NCBI GenBank assembly: GCA_902362775.1
Contig: CABIXV010000001.1
Coordinates: 296,768 to 360,767 of the forward strand
Direction: 5' to 3'
Length of the DNA: 64,000 nt
Source: Clostridiales bacterium
GTDB lineage: Bacteria; Bacillota; Clostridia; Oscillospirales; Oscillospiraceae
Part shown: positions 25,683 to 34,226 of the stretch, piece by piece
How positions within the stretch are numbered: position 1 is the stretch's first letter
How the letters are laid out: every line of letters begins with the position of its first letter
Translations under genes and position numbers: made by a program
The notes under the pieces: model-generated
Database searches by the model: none
What the model was told of the DNA's origin: nothing
Seen by the model: only the letters and a program-made list of their open reading frames with translations

Positions 25683-25768
25683 AGTTCAGGTCGTCCCTGC
25701 CTTGCCAGGGGCGTGGGGCCGCCTCTGGGCCGGCTCCCATTGAACACAACGAGAGGACTGAAACAACT

Positions 25769-27289
25769 GTGAGTGCATCCAGAGAAAAGAAGACCCGCCA
25801 GGGTCAGACCAGCCAGGGGCCGGATGAGCGGGTCCAGGAGCGCCAGCGCAAACAGAAGGCTGACCGCCGCAGCTCCATCCTGTACGCTGTGGTCGGCGTC
25901 ATCTGTGTGGCGGCCATCGCTGTGACCTTGGTCTTGAACAGCGGACTGATCCAGCGGTCCATGACCGCCGTCACCATCCAAGACACCAAGTATTCCGCGG
26001 CCGACCTGCAGTACTACTATAATGTCATGTATCAGAACACCCTGCAATACGCCATGTATGGCCTGCAGACCGGTTTTGATTATACCAAGGACCCCAAGGA
26101 CCAGGTCTATGACCAGGAAACCGGCGACACCTGGTATGACCATCTGCTGGACGGGGCGGTGGACTATCTGACCACCATCACCGCCCTCTACGACAAGGCC
26201 GTGGCCGAGGGCTATGCCATAAGTGAGGACGGTCAGGCTGCCCTGGACGAGACGGTCACCACCCTGAACAACGCCTGGGTGGGGCAGTACAACACCCGCA
26301 ACGAGATGATTCGCAGCAACTACGGGCCCTATATGACCTATGACCACCTGCTGGAGCTTCTGGAGCGGGAAGCCCTGGTGTCCGACTATGCCAGCACCAA
26401 CAAAGCCGCCTACACCTATTCCCAGGCCGATTATGAGTCCTACTACCAGGAGAACAAGGACGCTCTGGACACCTTTACCACCAGCCAGCTGGCGCTCCGT
26501 GCCAGCGTCAACACCACGGACGAGAACGGCGATACCATTGAGATGACCGAGGAGGAGCAGGCCGCCGCTCTGGAGGAGGCTAAGGCCGAGGTCAAGGCCA
26601 AGGCCGAGGAGATCCTGGCTAAGATGGAGGCCGGCGAGGAGCCTGCTGATCTGGCTGCTCAGTACAGCGAGGACCTCTATTCCGACGCTGTTTCCCGCGT
26701 CCAAACCGGCTCCAGCGTCAACTCCTCTTATACCGATTGGGCCTTTGATAGTGCCCGCAAGGCCGGCGACGTGACTCTGGCCGAGTATGACGGCGGATCC
26801 AGCTATTACTATTATGTGGTCCGCTTTGAGGGCCGCCAGCGCAACGATGGAGCTGCCGCTGACATCCGCAACATTCTGGTGACTGCCGACTCCGACGACG
26901 AGGCCAAGTCCTCTGCCGAGGACCTGTTGGCCCAGTGGCAGAGCGGCGACGCCACTGAGGACAGCTTCGCTGACCTGGCTGCTTCCAACAGCAAGGACCC
27001 TGTGTCCGCCACAGGAGGCGGCCTGATGACCAATCTGACCGCCCTCACTTCTGACGCGGTCTACACCAACTGGGCCCTGGACCCCGCTCGCCAGCCTGGT
27101 GACACCACCGTGATCCAGGATACGGAGGCGGAAGGCTATCAGATCCTCTATTTTGTGGCCCAGAAGGACCCTGTCTGGCAGCAGACCGCTGACAACAGCC
27201 TGCGCACTGAAGACCAGACCGCCTGGGAGGAGAGCGCGGCCGAGGGCTACGAGGCCGCTCTGGGCTTTGCCGCCAAGTTCGTCCAGTAA
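25769..27289 (+). CDS. Membrane-anchored PpiC-type peptidyl-prolyl isomerase (PrsA/SurA-like)
   Basis: 506 residues. A charged cytoplasmic N-terminus (about 1-37) is followed by one membrane helix (ILYAVVGVICVAAIAVTLVL) and an extracytoplasmic part. That part has a SurA_N-like helical region (about 60-230) and an isomerase-like region with DIRNILVTAD, FADLAASNSKDPVSATGGGL and a second, less conserved repeat before it (EPADLAAQYSEDLYSDA). It should help fold secreted proteins outside the membrane. It starts at GTG 25769 after GAGAGGA. Own promoter and terminator; monocistronic. Confidence 0.88.
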   Translation: MSASREKKTRQGQTSQGPDERVQERQRKQKADRRSSILYAVVGVICVAAIAVTLVLNSGLIQRSMTAVTIQDTKYSAADLQYYYNVMYQNTLQYAMYGLQTGFDYTKDPKDQVYDQETGDTWYDHLLDGAVDYLTTITALYDKAVAEGYAISEDGQAALDETVTTLNNAWVGQYNTRNEMIRSNYGPYMTYDHLLELLEREALVSDYASTNKAAYTYSQADYESYYQENKDALDTFTTSQLALRASVNTTDENGDTIEMTEEEQAAALEEAKAEVKAKAEEILAKMEAGEEPADLAAQYSEDLYSDAVSRVQTGSSVNSSYTDWAFDSARKAGDVTLAEYDGGSSYYYYVVRFEGRQRNDGAAADIRNILVTADSDDEAKSSAEDLLAQWQSGDATEDSFADLAASNSKDPVSATGGGLMTNLTALTSDAVYTNWALDPARQPGDTTVIQDTEAEGYQILYFVAQKDPVWQQTADNSLRTEDQTAWEESAAEGYEAALGFAAKFVQ

Positions 27290-27306
27290 GCGGTTCCACC
27301 GAAGAG

Positions 27307-27340
27307 AAGGGCACAGACGGATGTCTGTGCCCTTTCTGTT
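27307..27340 (+). terminator. Terminator of the foldase gene
   Basis: A perfect 12-bp stem (27307-27318 with 27323-27334), GGAT loop and TTTCTGTT, 18 bases after the stop. Confidence 0.85.
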
Positions 27341-27361
27341 ATAGATAGAGAGGATATCACC

Positions 27362-28243
27362 ATGATAACTGGTAAAACGCTTTCCCGATGGCTCACCGGC
27401 CTGCTCCTGCTGCTCTCCTTGGCCTCCTGCGGAGCGCCTGCCCCGGTCCTAACGGGCGACGGCTTCTCTCCCTCCGATATCCCGTCCTACTCCGGACAGG
27501 CCTATGCGGAGGTAAACGGCGGCCTTCCCTACTTCTCCCCCGATGATCTGACCACCGAGCCCTTTGAGAGATACAGCCCGTTGGACTCCCTGGGCCGCTG
27601 CGGCGCCGCCTGGGCCAATGTCTGCCTTGACATCATGCCAACAGAGGAGCGGGGAGAGATTGGGATGGTAAAGCCCTCCGGCTGGCACACGGTCCGTTAT
27701 GACGACCTGGTGGATGGGAAGTATCTATACAACCGGTGCCATCTCATCGGCTTTCAGCTGGCCGGGGAAAACGCCAATGAGGAAAATCTGATTACCGGCA
27801 CCCGCTATATGAATGTGGAGGGGATGCTCCCCTTTGAGGATATGGTGGACGACTATGTGGATGACACGGGCTGCCATGTGCTCTACCGGGTCACTCCCAT
27901 CTTCCAGGGGGACAATCTGGTGGCTGACGGTGTCCTGATGGAGGCTTTCTCCGTAGAGGACGAGGGGGCCGGCCTCTCCTTCTGTGTCTTCTGCTACAAC
28001 GTCCAGCCTGGAGTGACCATCGACTACGCCACCGGCGAGAGCTGGCGCTCCGAGGAGGATCCTCCTGCCCCCTCCCAGGGAGAGACAGGACGTTATGTCC
28101 TCAATACCAATTCCATGAAGTTCCATCTCCCGTCCTGCGGCAGTGTGAATCAGATAAGTCCCGGCAACTACCAGGAATATTCCGGCGGCCGGGAGGAGCT
28201 GATCCAGCGCGGCTACAGTCCCTGTGGCTCATGTAAGCCTTGA
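27362..28243 (+). CDS. DNA/RNA non-specific endonuclease lipoprotein
   Basis: 293 residues. The signal peptide ends LLSLASCGAP, so the Cys is likely lipidated and the enzyme acts outside the cell. The nuclease core (about 105-235) has YNRCHLIGFQLAGENANEEN and NLITGTRYMNVEGMLPFED, as in DNA-entry and streptodornase-like nucleases of the Endonuclea_NS_2 type. The catalytic His is in NRCHLI, where many relatives have DRGHL. A C-terminal piece (RYVLNTNSMKFHLPSCGSV and YSPCGSCKP) carries a His/Cys pattern like Ada-type metal-binding tails that often follow secreted nucleases. It could serve DNA uptake or nutrient scavenging. ATG after GAGAGGATATCACC. Confidence 0.88.
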   Translation: MITGKTLSRWLTGLLLLLSLASCGAPAPVLTGDGFSPSDIPSYSGQAYAEVNGGLPYFSPDDLTTEPFERYSPLDSLGRCGAAWANVCLDIMPTEERGEIGMVKPSGWHTVRYDDLVDGKYLYNRCHLIGFQLAGENANEENLITGTRYMNVEGMLPFEDMVDDYVDDTGCHVLYRVTPIFQGDNLVADGVLMEAFSVEDEGAGLSFCVFCYNVQPGVTIDYATGESWRSEEDPPAPSQGETGRYVLNTNSMKFHLPSCGSVNQISPGNYQEYSGGREELIQRGYSPCGSCKP

Positions 28244-28267
28244 CTCCACGGGGCTGTCCTATAAGTG

Positions 28268-28305
28268 AAAGAAGAGGTACGCCGTATGCGTACCTCTTCT
28301 TTTTA
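28268..28305 (+). terminator. Terminator of the nuclease gene
   Basis: A perfect 15-bp stem (28268-28282 with 28288-28302), CGTAT loop and T-run. Confidence 0.85.
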
Positions 28306-28329
28306 GACGGAAGGGCAAATGACGGCCTA

Positions 28330-28362
28330 AAAACCGAAAATCCGCTTGTTTCTCAAGCGGAT
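28330..28362 (-). terminator. Terminator of the von Willebrand A protein gene
   Basis: On the minus strand a 9-bp stem (28354-28362 with 28340-28348) is followed by TTTCGGTTTTT. A second hairpin without a T-run (28397-28417) lies between it and the stop. Confidence 0.7.
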
Positions 28363-28435
28363 CGACTGCATTTATTTAGATAGCTCCCTATGTACCACCG
28401 CTGTCTGGCGGTGGTCTGCTGGGCTGGCATCCGTT

Positions 28436-29818
28436 TTATAGAGTCAAAACGGACTCACAGCAGCGGTAGTCGCTGTCGATATTGTGGGCAATAAAGCGGG
28501 CTTTAAACTGACGCGGGCTGCACATCGTCTGGGTCGATCCGCCGGACACATCCAGGTCCTTGGGAACCACAAACTTGATGCACTTAACCAGTACATCCCG
28601 GCAGGAGGGGTAACTGTGGGCCGGGATGGTCACAGCCTTCGTCCCCCGCTGATACTCCGTACCGTTCTCATCTACCTCGGTAAGGATAACGGCCAAAGCG
28701 ACCCGCTTTTGGGGGCAAACGTTTTTCACCGTCACATCCATCTGCAGGATCGTTCCCATAGACTCCAGATAGACATCCCCCGTATCTACTACTACGGCAT
28801 CCGAACAGCTCTGGATCGTCAAATCTACCGGGAGAGGACATTCCTCCGGATTGACCACTACATCACATTCCACGGCCACAGCGGGCTCTGGGAAATCCAC
28901 TACATTCCCCTCGGTATCGGAGTAGGTGATAGATTCATTGACCAACTTGGTGCCGGGATTCTGCCCCACATGGCGGACATAGAATTCCAGTGTGGCGCTC
29001 TCAGGAGCGGAAACACCCAATTCGGGGATGGTCCAGCGCAGAGAGGTGGAATTGAGCATGGTGGCGCTGCCCACCGTCGGATTCAGAACACTGGTGACCA
29101 CAAAGTCATCCGTCACCTTCTCATTGATCACAATATTGGTGGCTCCTGTCTTCGAAATATTGGCGGCTAGCTCCGCAAAGAGCTCCTCCAGGTCCGCTGT
29201 GTCAGGTGTGACGGCTACATGGGTCGCAGCCGGGTCGCTGGCCCAGTCGTTCAGCACTCCCACATCTACTCCGTCCGACCCGACCAGACCAATGCAGTAG
29301 ATGATGATGCCCTGCGCACGGGCCGCGGCGGCCACAGGAGCAGGAGGAGCTCCAGCCGTGGTGTTTCCATCGGTGAACATGACAATGACCTTGGCGTTGC
29401 TGGAACTGGGATCAAATAGCGAGATTGCCTTCGTAAAGGCGTCGGCGTGGTTGGTGCTGCCGCCGGCCGACAGAGCGTCTACGGCGTTCTTCAGTGTTGC
29501 CACAGAGGTGATCAGCTGGGTGTCCTGCACGGCTGTGCTGGAAAAACTGACGATGCCGATGCGGCTGCCGGAGCCAATCTCTCCCGACGCCTGGCCCCCG
29601 GTGGACTCGGAGATGATATCGATAAACGTCTTGGCACCAGTTTTCATGCTGGCCAGCGGCTCGCCGGTCATGCTACCGGATCGGTCCAGCACCAGAGCGA
29701 TGTCGGTGGGATTAGTGACAATATCGGGCGCGGCGGTAAGCGCCAGAGTAACCTTCAGAGACCCATCACAGTCGATGCGCTCCATATTGATCACCTTATT
29801 GGAATTGGTAATACCCAT
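28436..29818 (-). CDS. von Willebrand factor type A domain protein
   Basis: 460 residues. The vWA domain (about 30-225) has the metal site DRSGSMTGEPLASMK, with IVMFTDGNTTAG further on. A beta-rich middle (about 225-330, DFVVTSVLNPTVGSATMLNS and LEFYVRHVG) resembles a DUF11-like fold, and a Cys-rich C-terminal domain (about 340-460: ECPLPVDLTIQSCSDA, VKNVCPQKRVALAVILTE) follows. There is no signal peptide or sorting motif, so its location is unclear; it might be a spore-coat or cell-surface adhesin released another way. I use the ATG at 29816-29818 after GGGAGTAATACAACA. Confidence 0.85.
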   Translation of the reverse strand: MGITNSNKVINMERIDCDGSLKVTLALTAAPDIVTNPTDIALVLDRSGSMTGEPLASMKTGAKTFIDIISESTGGQASGEIGSGSRIGIVSFSSTAVQDTQLITSVATLKNAVDALSAGGSTNHADAFTKAISLFDPSSSNAKVIVMFTDGNTTAGAPPAPVAAAARAQGIIIYCIGLVGSDGVDVGVLNDWASDPAATHVAVTPDTADLEELFAELAANISKTGATNIVINEKVTDDFVVTSVLNPTVGSATMLNSTSLRWTIPELGVSAPESATLEFYVRHVGQNPGTKLVNESITYSDTEGNVVDFPEPAVAVECDVVVNPEECPLPVDLTIQSCSDAVVVDTGDVYLESMGTILQMDVTVKNVCPQKRVALAVILTEVDENGTEYQRGTKAVTIPAHSYPSCRDVLVKCIKFVVPKDLDVSGGSTQTMCSPRQFKARFIAHNIDSDYRCCESVLTL

Positions 29819-29854
29819 TGTTGTATTACTCCCTTCTGGGGGTTGCCCCATCAC

Positions 29855-30159
29855 AGTCTATGTGACCGCGGTAGACCATGACACCATAGGGCGTCGCCGG
29901 TTTGTCCTATTTCAGAGCGCAGTTGCATACAGGGCGGCCCTCCTGAGGGAGACAGGGCAGCTCTATCAGCCTGCGTAATTTTATTCCCAAGGGTGGAACC
30001 GAGCAGAAACTGACGAGGCCAAAACGAAAAGGACAGTTAAAGCCGATATTTCTGCAAAATCAAAAAAACGCCGCAAAGCGGCGACACCAAATCGCAGCCC
30101 AGCGCAGCGGTTGTGATTTGGAAAGGAGGAGCAATAAAATGGGTGCGCTCTGACTTTTT
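29855..30159. other. Intergenic stretch without a gene
   Basis: No ORF with codon bias or ribosome site is seen. It contains a 7-bp CCAAATC/GATTTGG hairpin (30087-30121) and a minus-strand terminator-like hairpin (CGCCGC AAA GCGGCG at 30069-30083, with a T7 run on the minus strand) that would act as a second stop after tRNA-Leu. The leader of the vWA gene may start within it. Confidence 0.5.
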
Positions 30160-30200
30160 ATAAAAAAAGTCGGAGCAAACGATACAACGTTTGCTCCGAC
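30160..30200 (-). terminator. Terminator of tRNA-Leu
   Basis: A perfect 13-bp stem (30188-30200 with 30169-30181) and a T7 run on the minus strand, directly after the tRNA 3' end. Confidence 0.9.
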
Positions 30201-30201
30201 G

Positions 30202-30288
30202 TGGTGCGCGAGGCGGGAGTCGAACCCGCACGCCCTTGCGAGCACTGGCACCTGAAGCCAGCGAGTCTACCAATTCCACCACTCGCGC
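30202..30288 (-). tRNA. tRNA-Leu (anticodon CAG)
   Basis: 87 bases on the minus strand including an encoded CCA end (30202-30204). The acceptor stem GCGCGAG pairs with CTCGCGC, the anticodon arm is CTGGC-TTCAGGT-GCCAG giving anticodon CAG, a long variable arm (TGCTCGCAAGGGCG) marks a class II tRNA, and the T arm has GGTTCGACTCC. It has its own promoter and terminator. Confidence 0.97.
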
Positions 30289-30328
30289 ATCCGATTCAGT
30301 TGGCGCTGTACTGTTCAGCGCAAGGGTT

Positions 30329-30357
30329 ATATTACCACAGCCGCTTCCATCTGTCAA
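30329..30357 (-). promoter_or_regulatory. Sigma-A promoter of tRNA-Leu
   Basis: On the minus strand TTGACA (30352-30357), 17 bases, TAATAT (30329-30334), about 40 bases before the tRNA. Confidence 0.75.
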
Positions 30358-30407
30358 CACTTTTTCTTCATTTTTTTCAGTCATGGAAAGGAAGTCCAAA
30401 AAATAGG

Positions 30408-30437
30408 TTGACAAGGGACGGCCGGTCATGCTATGGT
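30408..30437 (+). promoter_or_regulatory. Sigma-A promoter of the mntP leader
   Basis: TTGACA (30408-30413), 18 bases, TATGGT (30432-30437), just upstream of the manganese riboswitch. Confidence 0.7.
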
Positions 30438-30444
30438 TAGATTC

Positions 30445-30537
30445 CAAGTAAGGGAGTAGTCGGCGCATGAGCGTGGCCCGGTCAACATACTGATGGGGAT
30501 ATTGCCCTTCTGGCCGGACCTGAAACGATGAGACTTG
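30445..30537 (+). promoter_or_regulatory. yybP-ykoY manganese riboswitch
   Basis: The leader of mntP holds the conserved pieces of this Mn2+-sensing aptamer: AAGGGAGTAG (30450-30459) and GTCAACATACTGA (30481-30493), each in a metal-binding internal loop, with a closing P1 helix CAAGT (30445-30449) and ACTTG (30533-30537). The 3' strand of P1 is also the 5' strand of the terminator that follows, so metal binding should break the terminator and turn mntP on. The class is well known in front of mntP; the assignment is by motif. Confidence 0.9.
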
Positions 30538-30566
30538 CCTGTTCCGCAACAGGCAGGTCTTTTTTC
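30532..30566 (+). terminator. Regulated terminator of the manganese riboswitch
   Basis: A 12-bp stem (30532-30543 with 30548-30559), CCGC loop and T-run overlap P1 of the aptamer and act as the expression platform. Confidence 0.85.
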
Positions 30567-30607
30567 TATGCTCGGCCTGTGCCGGTCTATCAGGGTAGGA
30601 GGTCAAT

Positions 30608-31168
30608 ATGAGTTTATTCGAGCTGTTCATTCTCGCCGTGGGCCTGTCTATGGACGCTTTTGCCGTTTCGGTGTGCAAAGGTCTGTCAGCTGGTCATCTT
30701 CGCCCGGTCCATAATCTCACCTGCGGTCTCTATTTCGGAGGCTTTCAGGCCATGATGCCGCTGCTTGGCTGGCTGCTCGGCATCCAGTTCCAGGCCTTCA
30801 TCTCCACAGTGGACCACTGGATCGCCTTTCTCCTTTTGTCCATCATCGGTATCAACATGGTGCGGGAGTCCCGTGAAGAGAGCGAGGACGTAGACTGCTC
30901 CTTCTCCTTCCGCTCCATGCTCCCTCTGGCGCTGGCGACCAGCATCGACGCGCTGGCGGTGGGGGTCACTTTCGCCTTTCTTCAGGTGGATATCCTGCCC
31001 GCCATCACCTTCATCGGTCTGACCACCTTTCTTCTGTCCGCTGCGGGGGTCCAGGTAGGCGCTCTCTTTGGCGCCCGCTTCCGCGGTAAGGCGGAGCTGG
31101 CGGGGGGGCTGATCCTTATGCTCATGGGAATCAAAATACTCCTTGAGCATCTGGGCATCCTGGGGTAA
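30608..31168 (+). CDS. mntP: Manganese efflux pump MntP
   Basis: 186 residues with six membrane helices. The family signature is present: [14 protein letters not shown] near the N-terminus and [17 protein letters not shown] in the second repeat, each carrying the conserved Asp that binds Mn2+. It exports Mn2+ and so protects the cell from excess. The upstream manganese riboswitch supports the assignment directly. The start follows GTAGGAGGTCAAT. Monocistronic. Confidence 0.96.
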   Translation: MSLFELFILAVGLSMDAFAVSVCKGLSAGHLRPVHNLTCGLYFGGFQAMMPLLGWLLGIQFQAFISTVDHWIAFLLLSIIGINMVRESREESEDVDCSFSFRSMLPLALATSIDALAVGVTFAFLQVDILPAITFIGLTTFLLSAAGVQVGALFGARFRGKAELAGGLILMLMGIKILLEHLGILG

Positions 31169-31199
31169 ATATCGTTGCTGATTGGCCAGCTTCGGGCTC

Positions 31200-31949
31200 T
31201 CACGGAACAGGAAGGCCCGGAGCCGGCCTTTCCATGTTTAAATAGGCCCGGTAGGCCCCGGCCAGGCGATAGCCCAATTTTTGAGCCAGGTGGGCGGATC
31301 GCTTGTCATGGGCGTCCCAGCTGGGATATAGCCCCCGGTCCAAACAGTCCAAAATGAGCCGCGCCCCACAGGCGGTGGCCAGTCCTTTTCCCCGCTGGTC
31401 CGGCCGGGTATCGATCTCAATTTCAATCCCGTCCCGGTATACGGCGTAGGAGGAGGCTCCCGCTACCAGTTCCCCTCCGCACAGGACGGCCACCCCTATC
31501 CCCCGTGCCTCGTAATCCAGTCCGTCCTCAAATAGAGCGCACAGATCCCTGCTCCAATCCTCTTTCATGGCCTGTGTATAGAGAGCGCCGTCCATCGGCC
31601 GCAGTTCAAATCCCGTCGGCGGACCGGCATAGCCCTCCAGCTTGGCCCGGCAAAAGGAGCTTGGGTCCTTCTTTGTGGCGTACCGGGTCCAGGGTATAAT
31701 CTTCGCCCCCCAGACCTTCTCCAGCAGGCAGGCCCATCCCTGGTTTCCGGGGACCAGGATAGACGCTTCCGCTTTCTGGGCAAGCGCCCTGTCCGGGCGG
31801 CCGGCGAAAAAGGCGAAATCCCCGATCAGGGCCGCCGCGGAGGCGGGCTCTTCCCCGCCTTCCACCAGCACCTGTCCCATACAGCCCTGGAGGCAGGACC
31901 ACACCATGGTCTCCGGCCAGCCTTGAAAGAGCGCCGCCGCTTTATTCAT
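31200..31949 (-). CDS. GNAT family N-acetyltransferase (ZmaR-like)
   Basis: 249 residues, a two-part GNAT of the GNAT_acetyltran type. The N-terminal half is FR47-like with PENMVW replaced by PETMVWSCLQGCMG; the C-terminal half has the acetyl-CoA loop RPDQRGKGLATACGARLI and then LYPSWDAHDKRSAHLAQKLGY, which is typical for this group. The substrate is unknown; relatives include an antibiotic-acetylating enzyme. Its start overlaps the recD2 stop by 8 bases, so it is translated from the recD2 mRNA. Confidence 0.88.
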   Translation of the reverse strand: MNKAAALFQGWPETMVWSCLQGCMGQVLVEGGEEPASAAALIGDFAFFAGRPDRALAQKAEASILVPGNQGWACLLEKVWGAKIIPWTRYATKKDPSSFCRAKLEGYAGPPTGFELRPMDGALYTQAMKEDWSRDLCALFEDGLDYEARGIGVAVLCGGELVAGASSYAVYRDGIEIEIDTRPDQRGKGLATACGARLILDCLDRGLYPSWDAHDKRSAHLAQKLGYRLAGAYRAYLNMERPAPGLPVP

Positions 31950-34161
31950 TCCTTGTCCAGCTCCCTTCCGCCAACCGGGCCCTTAGGCCAGAGTATCGCC
32001 GGGTCTGGCGGTCATTGGCCACCATCTGGGCCACTGTCCCCTGGTCCCCTACAATGATAAACAGCTCCCTGGCGCGGGTAATCGCGGTATACAGCACGCC
32101 CCGGGTCATGAGCATAGGTGCCCCCTCCAGCGCAGCCAGGATGACCGCCCTGTACTCGCTGCCCTGGGCCTTGTGTACTGTCACAGCAAAGGCGGGCTCC
32201 AGCTCTCCCAGCATATCTGGAGTGTACTCTACCACCTTGCCGTCAAAGTCCACGGTGATGATCTCCCCCTGAATGGAGCGGATCACCCCGATGTCCCCGT
32301 TGAACATCCCCATGCCTGATGAGGTGCCCCCCTCCTCCCGCCAGAGGATATCGTAGTTGTTCCGCACCTGCATCACCTTGTCCCCGGCGCGGAATACCCA
32401 GTCACCGAACCTGCGCTCCCCCTTGTCCTCCCGGGGCGGGTTCAGGGCCTGCTGCAGCACCTGGTTCAGCGCCCGGGTCCCTGTGCCCCGCCGCCGGGTG
32501 GGCGACAGGACCTGGATCTGGTCGGCGGGAATCCCCATCCGCTCGGGCAGACGGCGGCGGCAGAGATCTACGATAGTGTCCAACACGCTCTGGGGGTCCC
32601 GACGGGACAGGAAAAAGAAGTCGCTGTCGTTGGCCCGCAAGTCAGGCAGTTCTCCTCTGTTGACCAGATGCGCGTTGCGGACAATGGCGCTCTGAGCGGC
32701 CTGGCGGAAGATCTCCGTCAGCCGGACAGTGGGCACCACCTTGCTTCGGATGAGATCGGCAAACAGGTTGCCAGGCCCCACCGAAGGCAGCTGGTCTGGA
32801 TCGCCCACCAGCACCAGGCGGCAGTCCCCCTCAAGGGCATCCAGCAGGGCGGCCATCAGCGGCACGTCTACCATCGAGGTCTCATCCACGATGACAGCGT
32901 CTGCCTGGAGGGGAGCGTAGGAGTTTTTGGCAAAGACCAGCCGGCCGGAGTGGGGGTCAAAGCCCGTCTCCAGCAACCTGTGGATGGTAGACGCCTCTGT
33001 TCCGCACAGCTCACCCAGCCGCTTGGCCGCCCGTCCCGTAGGGGCCGCCAGGGCGGTCTCTAAGCCCATTCTGTCAAACAGGTCCAGTACGCCCCGCAGG
33101 CAGGTGGTCTTTCCCGTACCCGGCCCGCCGGTCAAAAGCATGACCTGCCGCTCCGCGGCCAGCTCCACAGCTTGGCGCTGCTGGGGGGCGTATGTGATGC
33201 GCTGCTCCCGCTGGATGCGGTCGATGAGCCTGTCCAGCCCATCGGGCGGAAGGAGCCGGCTGGCGCTCATCTCCCCCAAACGCTGGGCGATAAAGGCTTC
33301 CGCGTCGTGGAGGGCTGGAAGATAGACCGCTTCCTGTCCGGCGATACGCTCCAGCTCCGCCTCTCCCCGGTCCAGCAGGGTGGTCAGGCAGTCCTCCAGC
33401 ATCTGGCAGGGCACCTCCAGCAGTACGCCCGTGGCCTCCACCAGCTTGCGCCGGGGCAGGAAGGTGTGCCCGTTGTTCAGGTTATTGTGGGCCATCTCAA
33501 AGAGGAGCCCGGCCTCCAGACGCAAGGGGTCCTCATGGCCCACCCCCAGGGCCAGAGCCAGGCCGTCCGCCTGGGAGAATTCCACCCGGAATTCCTCATT
33601 GACCAGCAGATAGGGGTTGGCCCGCACCACCTCCAGCGCCACGTCGCCGTAGGCCCTGTGAAGGAGGGCTGCCAGCTCCAGAGGGAGCTGATGCTCGGTC
33701 AAAAACTCCACCAGCCGGCGGGTGCCCATCTGCTGGCGGAAGGCCTCTCCGATCTGGCGGGCCCGCTTGGGTGAGATGCCTCTTATTTTCGTAAGCTGGT
33801 CCGGGTCGTCCTCGATGACTGTCAGGGCCTCCTCCCCGAACTCCTCGATGACCAGCCGGGCGGTGGCCTTTCCGATACCCTTCACAGCCCCGGAGGACAG
33901 GTAATGGAAGATCTCCTTCAATCCCTGTGGCAGTCGGCGCTCCACTACCTGGGCCTTGAGCTGCACCCCATAGGTAGGGTGGCGGGTCCAGCGGCCCCGG
34001 ACAGATAGGTATTCTCCGGGGGCCACACCGGGCATGGTGCCAACTACGGTGACCTCCTCATCCCGTACATCCAGCTTCAGGATGGTGTAGCCGTTGTCCT
34101 CGTTCTGGTAGATGACCACGGAAACGGTGCCCTCGACCAGCTCTAATTCCTGCTGTTCCAT
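31942..34161 (-). CDS. recD2: RecD-like ATP-dependent DNA helicase
   Basis: 739 residues, the RecD2 form of bacteria that lack RecBC-bound RecD. An N-terminal OB-like region and a helix-hairpin-helix zone (about 85-200: GIGKATARLVIEEFGEEAL, RGISPKRARQIGEAF) precede the SF1B core with LLTGGPGTGKTTCLRG (Walker A), VDETSMVDVPLM (motif II), LVGDPDQLPSVGPGN (motif III) and VTVHKAQGSEYRAV (motif V). It unwinds DNA 5' to 3' in repair and fork rescue. The ATG follows GGAGGGAAACGACGCC. Confidence 0.96.
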   Translation of the reverse strand: MEQQELELVEGTVSVVIYQNEDNGYTILKLDVRDEEVTVVGTMPGVAPGEYLSVRGRWTRHPTYGVQLKAQVVERRLPQGLKEIFHYLSSGAVKGIGKATARLVIEEFGEEALTVIEDDPDQLTKIRGISPKRARQIGEAFRQQMGTRRLVEFLTEHQLPLELAALLHRAYGDVALEVVRANPYLLVNEEFRVEFSQADGLALALGVGHEDPLRLEAGLLFEMAHNNLNNGHTFLPRRKLVEATGVLLEVPCQMLEDCLTTLLDRGEAELERIAGQEAVYLPALHDAEAFIAQRLGEMSASRLLPPDGLDRLIDRIQREQRITYAPQQRQAVELAAERQVMLLTGGPGTGKTTCLRGVLDLFDRMGLETALAAPTGRAAKRLGELCGTEASTIHRLLETGFDPHSGRLVFAKNSYAPLQADAVIVDETSMVDVPLMAALLDALEGDCRLVLVGDPDQLPSVGPGNLFADLIRSKVVPTVRLTEIFRQAAQSAIVRNAHLVNRGELPDLRANDSDFFFLSRRDPQSVLDTIVDLCRRRLPERMGIPADQIQVLSPTRRRGTGTRALNQVLQQALNPPREDKGERRFGDWVFRAGDKVMQVRNNYDILWREEGGTSSGMGMFNGDIGVIRSIQGEIITVDFDGKVVEYTPDMLGELEPAFAVTVHKAQGSEYRAVILAALEGAPMLMTRGVLYTAITRARELFIIVGDQGTVAQMVANDRQTRRYSGLRARLAEGSWTRNE

Positions 34162-34226
34162 GGCGTCGTTTCCCTCCTTTGCATCTCCTGATATTGGATA
34201 GGGGCGGCCTCCGGCCGCCCCCTGGT

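Noticed and set aside
25604-26704. 366-codon minus-strand ORF opposite the PpiC-type foldase gene
   Set aside because: Antisense shadow with Gly/Val/Leu-rich repeats; the plus strand has a promoter, start and terminator.
29855-29960. Possible cyclic-di-GMP riboswitch on the minus strand (GACAAACC and GACGC pieces)
   Set aside because: The hairpin between the two conserved pieces is missing, so the aptamer cannot form.
30121-30155. Four-codon ORF with a perfect ribosome site (ATG GGT GCG CTC TGA)
   Set aside because: Lies within the terminator region of the tRNA on the opposite strand and has no nearby promoter; likely chance.
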